Positions 22,649-30,399 of a DNA stretch of 64,000 nt are shown here, piece after piece. Positions within the stretch are counted from its first letter, which is position 1. Each line of letters opens with the position of its first letter. The position numbers were made by a program, and so were the translations under genes. The stretch is from Streptomyces tubercidicus (GTDB lineage: Bacteria; Actinomycetota; Actinomycetes; Streptomycetales; Streptomycetaceae): the NCBI RefSeq assembly GCF_027497495.1, contig NZ_CP114205.1, positions 620,001 through 684,000 of the forward strand, given 5' to 3'. The notes under the pieces are model-generated. The model did no database searches. It saw only the letters and a program-made list of their open reading frames with translations, and was not told where the DNA came from.

Positions 22649-23206
22649 TCAGTGCTCGGGGCGGAGTCGGTGGAGGGTGGCGAGTACGTCGTCCAGCCAG
22701 GCGAGAGTCATGCGCTCGAAGGCGATACCGCCACGCAGTACGACGTGCTGGAGTTCCTGGCCCGCATCGGGCGTCGCGGGGGCCTCGGGGCCGGTGAAGT
22801 CGCGCCGCTCCCCCGCCAGATAGTGCGCGAGGCGGTCGGTGTGGATCTGGTGGTGCCGCTCGACCTCGCGGATCAGCGCGGCGGGATCATCGAAGGCCGC
22901 ACCGCGGATCTTCACGGCGAGGTCGTGCCGGACGCTCTCGGGTTCGATCGGCTCGTGCAGCCACTCGGCGAGCGCCGTGCGGCCGAGACCGGCGACGGAG
23001 TACTCCTTCTTGTCCGGCCGGGCCTGCTGCGGCACCTCGCGGACATCGATCCAGCCGTCGCTCTCCATGCGCTTGAGGACGCGGTAGATCTGCTGGTGGG
23101 TGGCGGTCCAGAAGTATCCGATGGACCGCTCGAACCGCCGGGCCAGCTCATAGCCGGAGCCCGGCTTCTCCAGCAGGGAGACGAGGATCGCGTGCTCAAG
23201 CGCCAT
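22649..23206 (-). CDS. PadR family transcriptional regulator
   Basis: 185 residues. The N-terminal winged helix-turn-helix (MALEHAILVSLLEKPGSGYE, then ATHQQIYRVLKRME) and the C-terminal helical dimerisation domain are typical of PadR (Vir family). A perfect palindrome lies 15 nt upstream of its start, consistent with autoregulation. It precedes the acyl-CoA dehydrogenase gene on the same strand. Confidence 0.92.
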   Translation of the reverse strand: MALEHAILVSLLEKPGSGYELARRFERSIGYFWTATHQQIYRVLKRMESDGWIDVREVPQQARPDKKEYSVAGLGRTALAEWLHEPIEPESVRHDLAVKIRGAAFDDPAALIREVERHHQIHTDRLAHYLAGERRDFTGPEAPATPDAGQELQHVVLRGGIAFERMTLAWLDDVLATLHRLRPEH

Positions 23207-23220
23207 ACCCCGATCCTTCT

Positions 23221-23236
23221 ATGCAACTCGTTGCAT
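23221..23236 (-). promoter_or_regulatory. PadR operator-like palindrome
   Basis: ATGCAAC and GTTGCAT form a perfect inverted repeat with a 2-nt centre. This matches the ATGC/GCAT-ended dyads bound by PadR proteins, and it sits between the probable promoter and the padR start codon. Confidence 0.7.
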
Positions 23237-23250
23237 AAACAAGAGCGACC

Positions 23251-23278
23251 GCCCGGGTGAGACACGGCTCACCCGGGC
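23251..23278 (-). terminator. 11-bp hairpin after the DinB-like gene
   Basis: gcccgggtgag at 23251-23261 pairs perfectly with 23268-23278. It lies 26 nt beyond the DinB-like stop and separates it from the PadR operator. Confidence 0.75.
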
Positions 23279-23303
23279 GGGGTGGGGGCAGGGGCGGTGG
23301 GGC

Positions 23304-23834
23304 CTACTCGCCCACGGCCCCATCGGCCAGCTCGCGGGCGATGTCGAGTTGGCCGGCGTGGCGGGCGTACTCCTGGAGCAGGTGGAAGAGGATCCAGATC
23401 AGGGTGGGGCGGTCCTCGTCGGCCGGGACCGTTCCGCCGAGGCCGGCTGCCTGGTCGTCCAAGCGTGCCGCGGCGACGATCGCACGGGAGCGGGTGCACT
23501 GCTCCTCGAAGAACCGCCGCACGTCCTCGAAGGTTTCGCCGGGTTCCACGTGCCATACCCCGGGGCGGGTCTTGAACTCGGCCCACGGTTCGTCGATGGG
23601 TGCTCCGTCGAACCCCCATTGCAGCCACCGCAATTCGACACAGGCCAAGTGCTTGAGCAATCCCAGTGGCGACCAGCCGCTGGGCATCCGGCTGTTTCTC
23701 AGCTCCGCGTCGGACATCCCTTCCAACTTGCGCAGCACGGTCTGCCGGTAGAAATCGAGGTAACCGGTCAGCAGGTCGTAGGGGCTGGTGAGCGTCACCG
23801 GAGGTTCTTCGGCGGGTTCGATCTGAGGGACCAT
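23304..23834 (-). CDS. DinB/DUF664 family protein
   Basis: 176 residues of the DinB-like four-helix bundle. It has the pattern LTGYLDFYRQTVLRKLEG, the His-bearing WSPLGLLKHLACVELRW and the C-terminal HLLQEYARHAGQLDIAREL, whose histidines would form a metal site. The family includes metal-dependent thiol transferases (bacillithiol and mycothiol S-transferases), and many members are uncharacterised. ATG 23834 with AAGG upstream is preferred over longer starts that add Arg-rich non-conserved sequence. Confidence 0.82.
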   Translation of the reverse strand: MVPQIEPAEEPPVTLTSPYDLLTGYLDFYRQTVLRKLEGMSDAELRNSRMPSGWSPLGLLKHLACVELRWLQWGFDGAPIDEPWAEFKTRPGVWHVEPGETFEDVRRFFEEQCTRSRAIVAAARLDDQAAGLGGTVPADEDRPTLIWILFHLLQEYARHAGQLDIARELADGAVGE

Positions 23835-24121
23835 GCTGCGGACCTTATGGCAGCGCGGGGCCCGTCGGAGGGGACATCCGACGGGCCCTGGTCGGTTGCC
23901 TGAGCAGGTCGCCCAGATGTGTGGCCGCGCCCCGCGTTTGCCCACGCGTCCCGGCGCCGCGTGCAACCATGTCGCAACCTGGCCCGGAGTTAACTGGAAC
24001 GCCGCCGCCGAGGCGGCTCGACGGGCACGGTCCGGGCGGGTCCCGGGCGGCCCGCCCCGTCCTGCGGAGCTATATCCGTTTCCGCTGGTCAGGAGCGGAA
24101 TGGTGAGGAGAGGAGCGCCCT

Positions 24122-24502
24122 ATGGATGGCACGGCGCGGATCGCGCTCAGTGCGGCGGCGACCGAACTGCTGCGGCTGCTGCGGGAGCAGCACGGCCCGC
24201 TGATGTTCCACCAGTCCGGCGGCTGCTGCGACGGCAGCGCCCCCATGTGCTACCCGGCGGGGGAATTCCGTACGGGATCGTCGGATGTGCTGCTGGCCCG
24301 GCTGGACGTGGAGGGCGTGCCGGAGCCGGTGGACTTCTGGATGTCGGCCGACCAGTTCGAGCGCTGGCAGCACACGCATCTGACGGTGGACGTCGTACCG
24401 GGGCGGGGCAGTGGGTTCTCGCTGGAGGCGCCGGAGGGCGTGCGCTTTCTGATCCGCTCGCGGTTGTTCACCGAGGAGGAACGGGCGGGCCTCGGCGGCT
24501 GA
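24122..24502 (+). CDS. DUF779 domain protein
   Basis: 126 residues with the DUF779 hallmark HQSGGCCDGSAPMC near residue 30, whose cysteines and histidine could bind metal. DUF779 genes often sit next to aldehyde dehydrogenases, but none is here. ATG behind GAGGAGAGGAG. Monocistronic, with a strong terminator 17 nt downstream. Function unknown. Confidence 0.85.
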   Translation: MDGTARIALSAAATELLRLLREQHGPLMFHQSGGCCDGSAPMCYPAGEFRTGSSDVLLARLDVEGVPEPVDFWMSADQFERWQHTHLTVDVVPGRGSGFSLEAPEGVRFLIRSRLFTEEERAGLGG

Positions 24503-24518
24503 GGCGGCGCGAACAAAG

Positions 24519-24556
24519 GTGAGGCCCCACGCACGGGGGAGAGCGTGGGGCCTCAC
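24519..24556 (+). terminator. 14-bp perfect hairpin after the DUF779 gene
   Basis: 24519-24532 pairs with 24543-24556 around a 10-nt loop and is followed by a short T-containing stretch. Confidence 0.85.
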
Positions 24557-24719
24557 TTGTAGAAACGGGTGGATGGCGGTTCAGGTTCCCTCACGGTGAA
24601 GATTTCGCAAGAAACTTTTGCGCGGACCGGGCACGGACCGATGCCCGCACCGGGCACGGACCGGCGCCGGGTCGGCCACGGCCCCCTCCCGGTCCCGGGC
24701 CGCCCATCGCACCCACCGC

Positions 24720-25667
24720 TCAGGCCCCGCCCTGCACCAGCCGCTCCAGCATCCGCTGGAAGTCCGCGTCCGCCACCACCCGCAGCCCGTCACCATCCGG
24801 CTCGCTCAGCGGCGTCATCACGCCCCGGCGCCACCAGAACACCCTGGGGCTGATGGCGCCCGCCGCGTCCTCATGACCGGCCGCCGCGAACCCCGCCATG
24901 GCCTGCAACGCCGGGATGACCTGCGCATCGTGGATTCGGTGGAACGCCAGCTGGTGCCGGAAGGGCAGGGCGACCAGCGCACCGTCCGGCGTCAGCTCGG
25001 TGCCCATGAGCCGCTGCACCAGCTCGTCCAGGACCAGCACCCGGCTCGCGGTGAAGAACGAGTCGCCCAGCAGCACCTCGAACGCCGAGCCGTCACCGCG
25101 CCGCACCGTCTCATGCCCCTCGACCGGCAGCGCCCGCAGATTGTTCATCGCCCGGATCCGCAGCTCGGCCAGGTCCCCGAGGTCGGTCAGCGAGTCCTCG
25201 CTGAGCATCTGCACCGCCTCGGGCAGATCGAGCGCGAGCACCTCCCGCAACCCCGGCGCCGGCGCCCGCCCGTAACGGAAGGAGTCCGAGGCGGGCAGCG
25301 TCTCCTGGGCGACCACACGGGGGTACAGACAGGCCCGGATCTCGTCCTCGCTGAGGATCTCCAGCGGCTGCGGACCGTCCATCGTACGGAGCACCTTGCC
25401 GACGTGATCCCGGATCAGCACGGGCCAGCTGCGCTCACCGCGCCGGTCGCGGTGGCACACCGCGGCGAGGTTGCCGAGGCCGAACTGCCGGCCCGCGGAG
25501 TCGGTGACCACGCCCGCGTACGCGGTGACTTCGAGCCCCTGCTCCGCGAAGGCCTGCCGGACCTGTGATCTGAAGACCCCGCCCTCCCGCTCGGAGAAGA
25601 AGCTGAACTCCCCGTCACGTGCCAGCTCGCGGGAATCCCGCTTCGGTCCTCGGCGGAACAGGCCCAT
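24720..25667 (-). CDS. Conserved hypothetical protein (possibly DUF1444-like)
   Basis: 315 residues, start ATG 25667 with an ideal GGAGGAAGAG upstream. The N-terminus MGLFRRGPKRDSRELARDGE is basic and soluble; no signal peptide or membrane helix is visible. The mixed alpha/beta body includes SWPVLIRDHVGKVLRTMDGP and ends near FQRMLERLVQGGA. The general look is of DUF1444, a family of unknown role, but I hold that loosely. It is not in an obvious operon. Confidence 0.65.
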   Translation of the reverse strand: MGLFRRGPKRDSRELARDGEFSFFSEREGGVFRSQVRQAFAEQGLEVTAYAGVVTDSAGRQFGLGNLAAVCHRDRRGERSWPVLIRDHVGKVLRTMDGPQPLEILSEDEIRACLYPRVVAQETLPASDSFRYGRAPAPGLREVLALDLPEAVQMLSEDSLTDLGDLAELRIRAMNNLRALPVEGHETVRRGDGSAFEVLLGDSFFTASRVLVLDELVQRLMGTELTPDGALVALPFRHQLAFHRIHDAQVIPALQAMAGFAAAGHEDAAGAISPRVFWWRRGVMTPLSEPDGDGLRVVADADFQRMLERLVQGGA

Positions 25668-25836
25668 CTCTTCCTCCCGGCAGCGGCCACGCACAACGGC
25701 CATGAATGGGCCGATCGTAACCGGTGGCCCCGCCGGCCTCGTCGCCCTGCTTGCCGCCGTTCACGGAAGTGACCGGCACAGGGAGACAAGGCGGCGGGGC
25801 GGGAGGGGTGAGGGGGGTGAGGGAGGAGGCGGAAGG

Positions 25837-26355
25837 CTAGCCGCCGATGGTGACGTCGATACAGGCGTAGAAGGTATTCGCGGTGTCGGCGATGTTCCAG
25901 ACCGCGAGGATCTTCTGCCTGCCGGTGATGTCGCCGAAGTTGACGGTGTGCGAGACCGTCTCCGGTGGCTGCGCGCCTCCGTCGTCGAACTCGGCGATCT
26001 TCTTCCCGCCGATGAAGTACTGCCAGGTGCTGGTGGAATGACGGGCGGTCAGCCGCCAGTTGAAGGTCTGGGAGGTACCGACCGGGGTGGCCTGCCAGCC
26101 CTTGCTGTCATCGTCGAGTTCGGCGAACTGGCTGTTGCCGCCGCTACAGCTGGTCAGCCCCTTGGGGCCCTCGACGCTCTGTGGCTCCCACTTGATCGCA
26201 CCGCACTCGACGGTGCCCGCGGCGCACTGCGCCTGCCGGCTGGGCGGCGCGGACACATAGCCGTGTGCGCTCGCCGGGCTGACCGGCAGGGTGACGACGA
26301 GCAGCGGGGCGATGGCCGCACCGATGGCGAGGGCCAGCCTTCTCTTCCTGTGCAT
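25837..26355 (-). CDS. AA10 lytic polysaccharide monooxygenase (chitin-active type)
   Basis: 172 residues. The signal peptide (1-30) ends in SASA so that the mature protein starts with His31 (HGYVSAPPSR), the N-terminal half of the copper histidine brace. The second His is His106 (LTARHSTST), and Phe162 in ANTFYACIDV fits the axial position. It is a compact single-domain secreted enzyme that oxidatively cleaves crystalline chitin or cellulose. A DasR-like site lies 44-59 nt upstream of the start, supporting chitin/GlcNAc control. The start codon is set by the signal peptide MHRKRRLALAIGAA. Confidence 0.93.
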   Translation of the reverse strand: MHRKRRLALAIGAAIAPLLVVTLPVSPASAHGYVSAPPSRQAQCAAGTVECGAIKWEPQSVEGPKGLTSCSGGNSQFAELDDDSKGWQATPVGTSQTFNWRLTARHSTSTWQYFIGGKKIAEFDDGGAQPPETVSHTVNFGDITGRQKILAVWNIADTANTFYACIDVTIGG

Positions 26356-26398
26356 GTCAAGCCTTTCGCGAGGGGGGAATGACGCGAAGGTGCACACC

Positions 26399-26414
26399 AG
26401 TTGGTCTAGACTTT
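26399..26414 (-). promoter_or_regulatory. DasR (dre)-like operator upstream of the LPMO gene
   Basis: The core TGGTCTAGAC matches ten bases of the dre/chitinase box centre (TGGTCTAGACCA). It sits just upstream of the LPMO start, where DasR and the chitinase direct-repeat boxes normally lie. The right flank (tttac) departs from consensus. Confidence 0.6.
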
Positions 26415-26487
26415 ACTCCCTGACCGCGCACGGTCAAGAGATGCGGGGCCGCACCTTCGACCCCAACTATCCTCCCTCGCAGCACTA

Positions 26488-26502
26488 CTGACGTTACGTC
26501 AG
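26488..26502. promoter_or_regulatory. 15-bp perfect palindrome
   Basis: CTGACGT T ACGTCAG, 7-nt arms around one base, lies between the lacI-type stop codon and the LPMO promoter. It could be a regulator site for the LPMO, 130-145 nt upstream of its start, or part of the lacI terminator. Confidence 0.4.
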
Positions 26503-26528
26503 GCGGGTCAGGCACCAGGCGTCAAGCG

Positions 26529-27557
26529 TCAGAAGCAGTCAGCGACCCGCGGAACGCCAGCAGGCGCACTGGAAGCCCGGACCACCAACTGTGGCGCGAG
26601 CCGGACCGTGCGGCGCGGTCCGGGCTCTCCGGGAGACGGCCGGCGGCTCAGCAGGCGGGCCGCCTCCGCCGCCAGTTCGCCGACCGGCTGGCGGACGGTG
26701 GTCAGCGCCGGGTCGGCGAGTCCGGCGAGCGGGATGTCATCGAAGCCGGTGACGGCGACCTCGCCCGGTACGTCCGCACCGAGCTGCCGCAGACGTTGCA
26801 GGGCACCGGCGGCGATGAGGTCATTGGCGCAGATCAGGGCGTCCGGCCGGGAGGGCCAGACCCGGTCGACGGCGGCGCGCCCCCACTCCACGGAGAAGTC
26901 GCCGAGCTCGACGCGCCCGGGGGCCGCGGGGTCCAGCGCCGCGGCCCCCGCCTCGTATGCCGCGCGCCGCTCGACCGCCGCCGACGCGGTCCCGGCGGCG
27001 CCGATGAAGCAGGGACGGCGGCGGCCGGTGGCAGCCAGATGATCGAGCACGAGGGCCATACCGGCCGCGTTGTCGACGGCGACCGAGTCGGCGATACCCG
27101 GGCCGCAGCCGCGGTCGAGCAGCACCAGCGGCACCTGAGCGGCCGCGCTCGCCACCGCCTCCCGGCTGCGCCGCTCATCGACGGGTATCAGCAGCAGCGC
27201 ATCGACCCGCCGCCCCAGGAGCACACCGATCCGGGCCGCCTCGGTCACCGGGTCGTCGTCGCAGTCGGCGAGCAGCACGGCCCGCCCCTCGGCGTGCAGC
27301 GCATGCTCCAGCTCCCGGACCAGGGAGGGGAAGAACGGGTTGGTGATCTGCGGCAGAACGAGACCGACGGTGCCGGTGGAGCGGCTGCGCAGGGCGCGGG
27401 CCACCTGGTTGGGCCGGTAGCCCAGCCGCTCGGCCGCCTCGCGTACGGTGCGGGCGGTCTCGGCACCGACCGGGCGGGTGCCGGCCAGCACGCGGGAGAC
27501 CGTGGCGATGGAGCAGCCGGACGCCAGCGCGACATCCTTCAACGTGACTTCGGCCAC
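26529..27557 (-). CDS. LacI family transcriptional regulator
   Basis: 342 residues. N-terminal helix-turn-helix TLKDVALASGCSIATVSRVL, hinge helix with NQVARALRS, and a periplasmic-binding-like effector domain (TGTVGLVLPQITNPFF onward) with the usual length of about 340. GTG 27557 is chosen because it directly precedes the conserved HTH; longer in-frame starts add an unrelated sequence across the operator region. It diverges from a nucleoside hydrolase/MFS operon, and two operator-like copies lie between them, so it probably represses that operon and itself with a nucleoside or ribose-type effector. Confidence 0.9.
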   Translation of the reverse strand: MAEVTLKDVALASGCSIATVSRVLAGTRPVGAETARTVREAAERLGYRPNQVARALRSRSTGTVGLVLPQITNPFFPSLVRELEHALHAEGRAVLLADCDDDPVTEAARIGVLLGRRVDALLLIPVDERRSREAVASAAAQVPLVLLDRGCGPGIADSVAVDNAAGMALVLDHLAATGRRRPCFIGAAGTASAAVERRAAYEAGAAALDPAAPGRVELGDFSVEWGRAAVDRVWPSRPDALICANDLIAAGALQRLRQLGADVPGEVAVTGFDDIPLAGLADPALTTVRQPVGELAAEAARLLSRRPSPGEPGPRRTVRLAPQLVVRASSAPAGVPRVADCF

Positions 27558-27619
27558 CGTCTCCCGGATCCCTTCGCTCGGCCCGCCCGGATCGGAGGGA
27601 GCATACGCCTGCTGAAATG

Positions 27620-27640
27620 TCCGGCAAACGTTGTCCCATG
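27620..27640. promoter_or_regulatory. LacI-type operator copy 1
   Basis: A 21-bp motif with the pattern TCCGG..AACGTT.TCCCATG, centred on AACGTT as usual for LacI-family sites, 63 nt upstream of the regulator start. A second copy lies 122 bp away. Confidence 0.65.
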
Positions 27641-27741
27641 AGAGCTGGATCTCCTTGCCACACCGGCCGCTCTTCGTCCCGAAAACGCCCGGTCGGGCCG
27701 GTATTGACCCGTTGACAACCGGCCAGTCCATGGGTCAAGTT

Positions 27742-27762
27742 TCCGGAGAACGTTTTCCCATG
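27742..27762. promoter_or_regulatory. LacI-type operator copy 2
   Basis: Same motif as at 27620, with 18 of 21 positions identical and a better dyad (GGAGAACGTTTTCC). It lies 140 nt upstream of the nucleoside hydrolase start. Two sites 122 bp apart would allow looping. Confidence 0.65.
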
Positions 27763-27902
27763 CTGCTCGCTCGTCGCTGACGTCCCGCGCGGGCTCGCCA
27801 TGGGTGACCGCCGGGCGCGCTGTGCGCCGGAGCCCCCGCAGGCCCGTACACACCACCACGTCCGCACCACATTTCGAGCAGCAGAGCAAAGGGGCTCTTC
27901 CG

Positions 27903-28850
27903 TTGGCCAGAAAGATCATCCTCGACTGCGACCCGGGGCATGACGATGCGATCGCCATGCTCCTGGCACATGGCAATCCCGATGTCGAGCTGGTCGCGGT
28001 GACGACCGTGGTCGGGAACCAGACGCTGGAGAAGGTGACCCGTAACGCCCTGTCCGTGGCGCGGATCGCCGGGATCACGGGGGTGCCCTTTGCCGCCGGC
28101 TGCCCGCGCCCGCTGGTCCGGGCCATCGAGACGGCCCCGGACATCCACGGCGAGACCGGTCTCGACGGCCCGGAGCTGCCCGAACCGGCCATCGAGCTGG
28201 ACCGTCGGCATGCGGTGGACCTGATCATCGACACGGTGATGTCCCACGAGCCCGGCGAGATCACCATCGTCCCGACCGCGGGTCTGACCAATATCGCGCT
28301 GGCCGTGCGCAAGGAGCCGCGGATCGCGGAGCGGGTCCGTGAGGTCGTCCTGATGGGCGGCGGCTACCACGAGGGCAACTGGAGCGCGGTCGCCGAGTTC
28401 AACATCATCATCGACCCCGAGGCCGCGCATATCGTCTTCAACGAGCGCTGGCCGGTCACCATGGTCGGCCTCGATCTGACGCACCAGGCGCTGGCGACCC
28501 CGGAGGTCGATGCGAAGATCGCCGCGGTCGGCACCCGCCCCGCCCGGTTCGTCGGTGAACTGCTGGACTTCTTCCGCGAGGCGTACCGCGAGAACCAGGG
28601 CTTCGACCACCCGCCGGTGCACGACCCGTGCGCGGTGGCGTATGTGATCGACCCGGACGTCATGACCGTACGGAAGGCCCCGGTCGACATCGAGCTGCGC
28701 GGTGCGCTGACGCTCGGGATGACCGTCACGGACTTCCGGGCGCCCGCACCGGACGACTGCACCACGCAGGTCGCGGTCTCCCTGGACCACGAGCGGTTCT
28801 GGAACCTGATCGTGGACGCACTTGAGCGGATCGGCGACATCGAGGCATGA
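27903..28850 (+). CDS. Nucleoside hydrolase (inosine-uridine preferring type)
   Basis: 315 residues with the calcium/ribose-binding signature DCDPGHDDA (Asp8, Asp10, Asp14, Asp15) and the conserved VLMGGG and HDPCAVAY segments of the IunH family. It hydrolyses ribonucleosides to base and ribose. The start is TTG 27903, nine nt after AAAGGGG; no ATG is available upstream of the signature except far upstream in unrelated sequence. An ATGA overlap couples it to an MFS permease. The divergent LacI regulator and twin operators suggest nucleoside salvage control. Confidence 0.9.
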   Translation: MARKIILDCDPGHDDAIAMLLAHGNPDVELVAVTTVVGNQTLEKVTRNALSVARIAGITGVPFAAGCPRPLVRAIETAPDIHGETGLDGPELPEPAIELDRRHAVDLIIDTVMSHEPGEITIVPTAGLTNIALAVRKEPRIAERVREVVLMGGGYHEGNWSAVAEFNIIIDPEAAHIVFNERWPVTMVGLDLTHQALATPEVDAKIAAVGTRPARFVGELLDFFREAYRENQGFDHPPVHDPCAVAYVIDPDVMTVRKAPVDIELRGALTLGMTVTDFRAPAPDDCTTQVAVSLDHERFWNLIVDALERIGDIEA

Positions 28851-30322
28851 ACTCCCCCACCGAGATGAACAGCGCCACCGAGATGAGCACGGCCACCGAC
28901 CGGCGCCCCGCCGAGGGGACGGGCGGCGGTTCCGGGGTCCGCATAGGGGTGCTGGTCACCGCACTGCTCGCGGCCTGTTTCGCCTTCCAGCTCAACGCCA
29001 GCATGCTCAGCCCCGCGCTGAAGAACATCGAGGACACCCTCGGCGCCAGCTCCGCGGAGATCGGCCTCACCCAGACCGCGTTCTTCACCTCCGCGGCGCT
29101 GTTCTCGCTCTTCCTCCCGCGGCTCGGCGATGTCATCGGGCGCCGCCGGGTGCTGGCCGGAATGCTCGCTCTGATGGTCGTCGGCTGCGTCGTCGCCGCG
29201 CTGGCGACCAGCGTGCCGATGCTGTTCGCGGGCCGTGTCATCCAGGGTGTCTGCGGTCCGGTCGTTCCGCTGTGTCTGATCATGCTGCGGGTGGAGGTGC
29301 GGGAGCCCAAGCGGTACGGCACTCTGCTGGGTGTGATCACCGCCGTCAACGGCGGTATCGCCGGTGTCGACTCCCTCGCGGGCGGCTACCTGGCCGACCG
29401 TCATGGCTTCGCGTCGGTGTTCTGGGCGATGGCGATCGTCGCCGCGCTGGCCGCCGTCCTGGTCGCCACCCTGACCCCCGAGTCGAAGGCGGCCGCCGCG
29501 ACCCGGATGGACTGGCCCGGGGTCGCGCTGCTGGTGGTCTCGGTCGGCTCGCTGCTGACCGCGCTCAACGAGGCGGGCAAGCTGGCCGCCGCCAACTGGC
29601 CGCTGATCGCCGTCCTGCTCGTGACGGCGGCCGCCGCCTTCGCCCTGTTCTGGCGGACCGAGAACCGCAGCGGGCACCCGCTGGTCGCCACCCGGCATCT
29701 CAAGCAGCGGGCGACCTGGGCGACCCTGCTGACCACCGTGCTCACCATGACCGGTGTGTTCGCCGTCATGAACGGGCTGATCCCGGCCTTCGCACAGGAC
29801 GCACAGGCCGGTCTCGGGATGAGCGCCGAGCAGTCCGCGTGGTGGACGCTGTCGCCGTACGCGCTCGCCGGACTGGCCATGGGCCCGCTGGCCGGCCGTC
29901 TCGCCGCGACCTTCGGCTACGGCCGCGTCCTGCGGTTCGGCCTGGTCGGGTCGGTGGCGACGGTCGCCCTGATGCTGTTCACGATGCACAGCCAGTCGCA
30001 GATCCTGCTGCTGGTGACGTCCATCCTGGTGGGCATCGCCTACGCGGGCGTGGCGAATATCGTCCTCAACGGGCTGGGCATCGTCCTCTCCCCCAGCGAG
30101 AACCCGGGCTTCCTGCCCGGTCTGAACGCGGGCGCCTTCAACCTCGGCGCGGGACTCAGCTTCGCGCTCCTGTACGCGGTCAAGACCGCTGCCGCACCGG
30201 CGGACCCGTCGTCGTCCGGTGGCTACACCGCCGGCATGATCGCGGGCGTGGTGATCCTGGCCGCGGCCATCGCCACGTCCTTCCTGATCCCGAAGCCGGT
30301 GGCGGCCGAAGCACAGGACTGA
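28847..30322 (+). CDS. MFS permease, probably for nucleosides
   Basis: 491 residues with a hydrophilic head that repeats (N/S)xxTEM (MNSPTEMNSATEMSTATD), then 14 apparent membrane segments. The motif RLGDVIGRRRVLAG lies between helices 2 and 3, and GVDSLAGGYLADRHG in the motif C region, features of the DHA2-like group. It is translationally coupled to the nucleoside hydrolase, so uptake of nucleosides is the likely job, though DHA2 members are more often exporters. Confidence 0.85.
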   Translation: MNSPTEMNSATEMSTATDRRPAEGTGGGSGVRIGVLVTALLAACFAFQLNASMLSPALKNIEDTLGASSAEIGLTQTAFFTSAALFSLFLPRLGDVIGRRRVLAGMLALMVVGCVVAALATSVPMLFAGRVIQGVCGPVVPLCLIMLRVEVREPKRYGTLLGVITAVNGGIAGVDSLAGGYLADRHGFASVFWAMAIVAALAAVLVATLTPESKAAAATRMDWPGVALLVVSVGSLLTALNEAGKLAAANWPLIAVLLVTAAAAFALFWRTENRSGHPLVATRHLKQRATWATLLTTVLTMTGVFAVMNGLIPAFAQDAQAGLGMSAEQSAWWTLSPYALAGLAMGPLAGRLAATFGYGRVLRFGLVGSVATVALMLFTMHSQSQILLLVTSILVGIAYAGVANIVLNGLGIVLSPSENPGFLPGLNAGAFNLGAGLSFALLYAVKTAAAPADPSSSGGYTAGMIAGVVILAAAIATSFLIPKPVAAEAQD

Positions 30323-30334
30323 GGCGCGCGACGC

Positions 30335-30391
30335 ACCGCAACGGGCCGCCCGCCGACCGGATTTCCCGGTCGGCGGGCGGCCCGTTGCGGT
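30335..30391. terminator. Bidirectional terminator with a 26-bp perfect stem
   Basis: 30335-30360 pairs base for base with 30366-30391 around a 5-nt loop, between the convergent MFS and Rv2629-like genes. The stem can be extended by further pairs including a wobble. Confidence 0.9.
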
Positions 30392-30399
30392 GTGCGCGG

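Noticed and set aside
20803..22797. Plus-strand frame of about 660 codons opposite the acyl-CoA dehydrogenase
   Set aside because: Antisense shadow with no ribosome binding site or domain; the minus-strand gene is clear.
28364..29989. Minus-strand frame rich in Gln/Arg/Gly opposite the nucleoside hydrolase/MFS operon
   Set aside because: Low-complexity antisense translation of membrane-helix codons; not a protein-like sequence.
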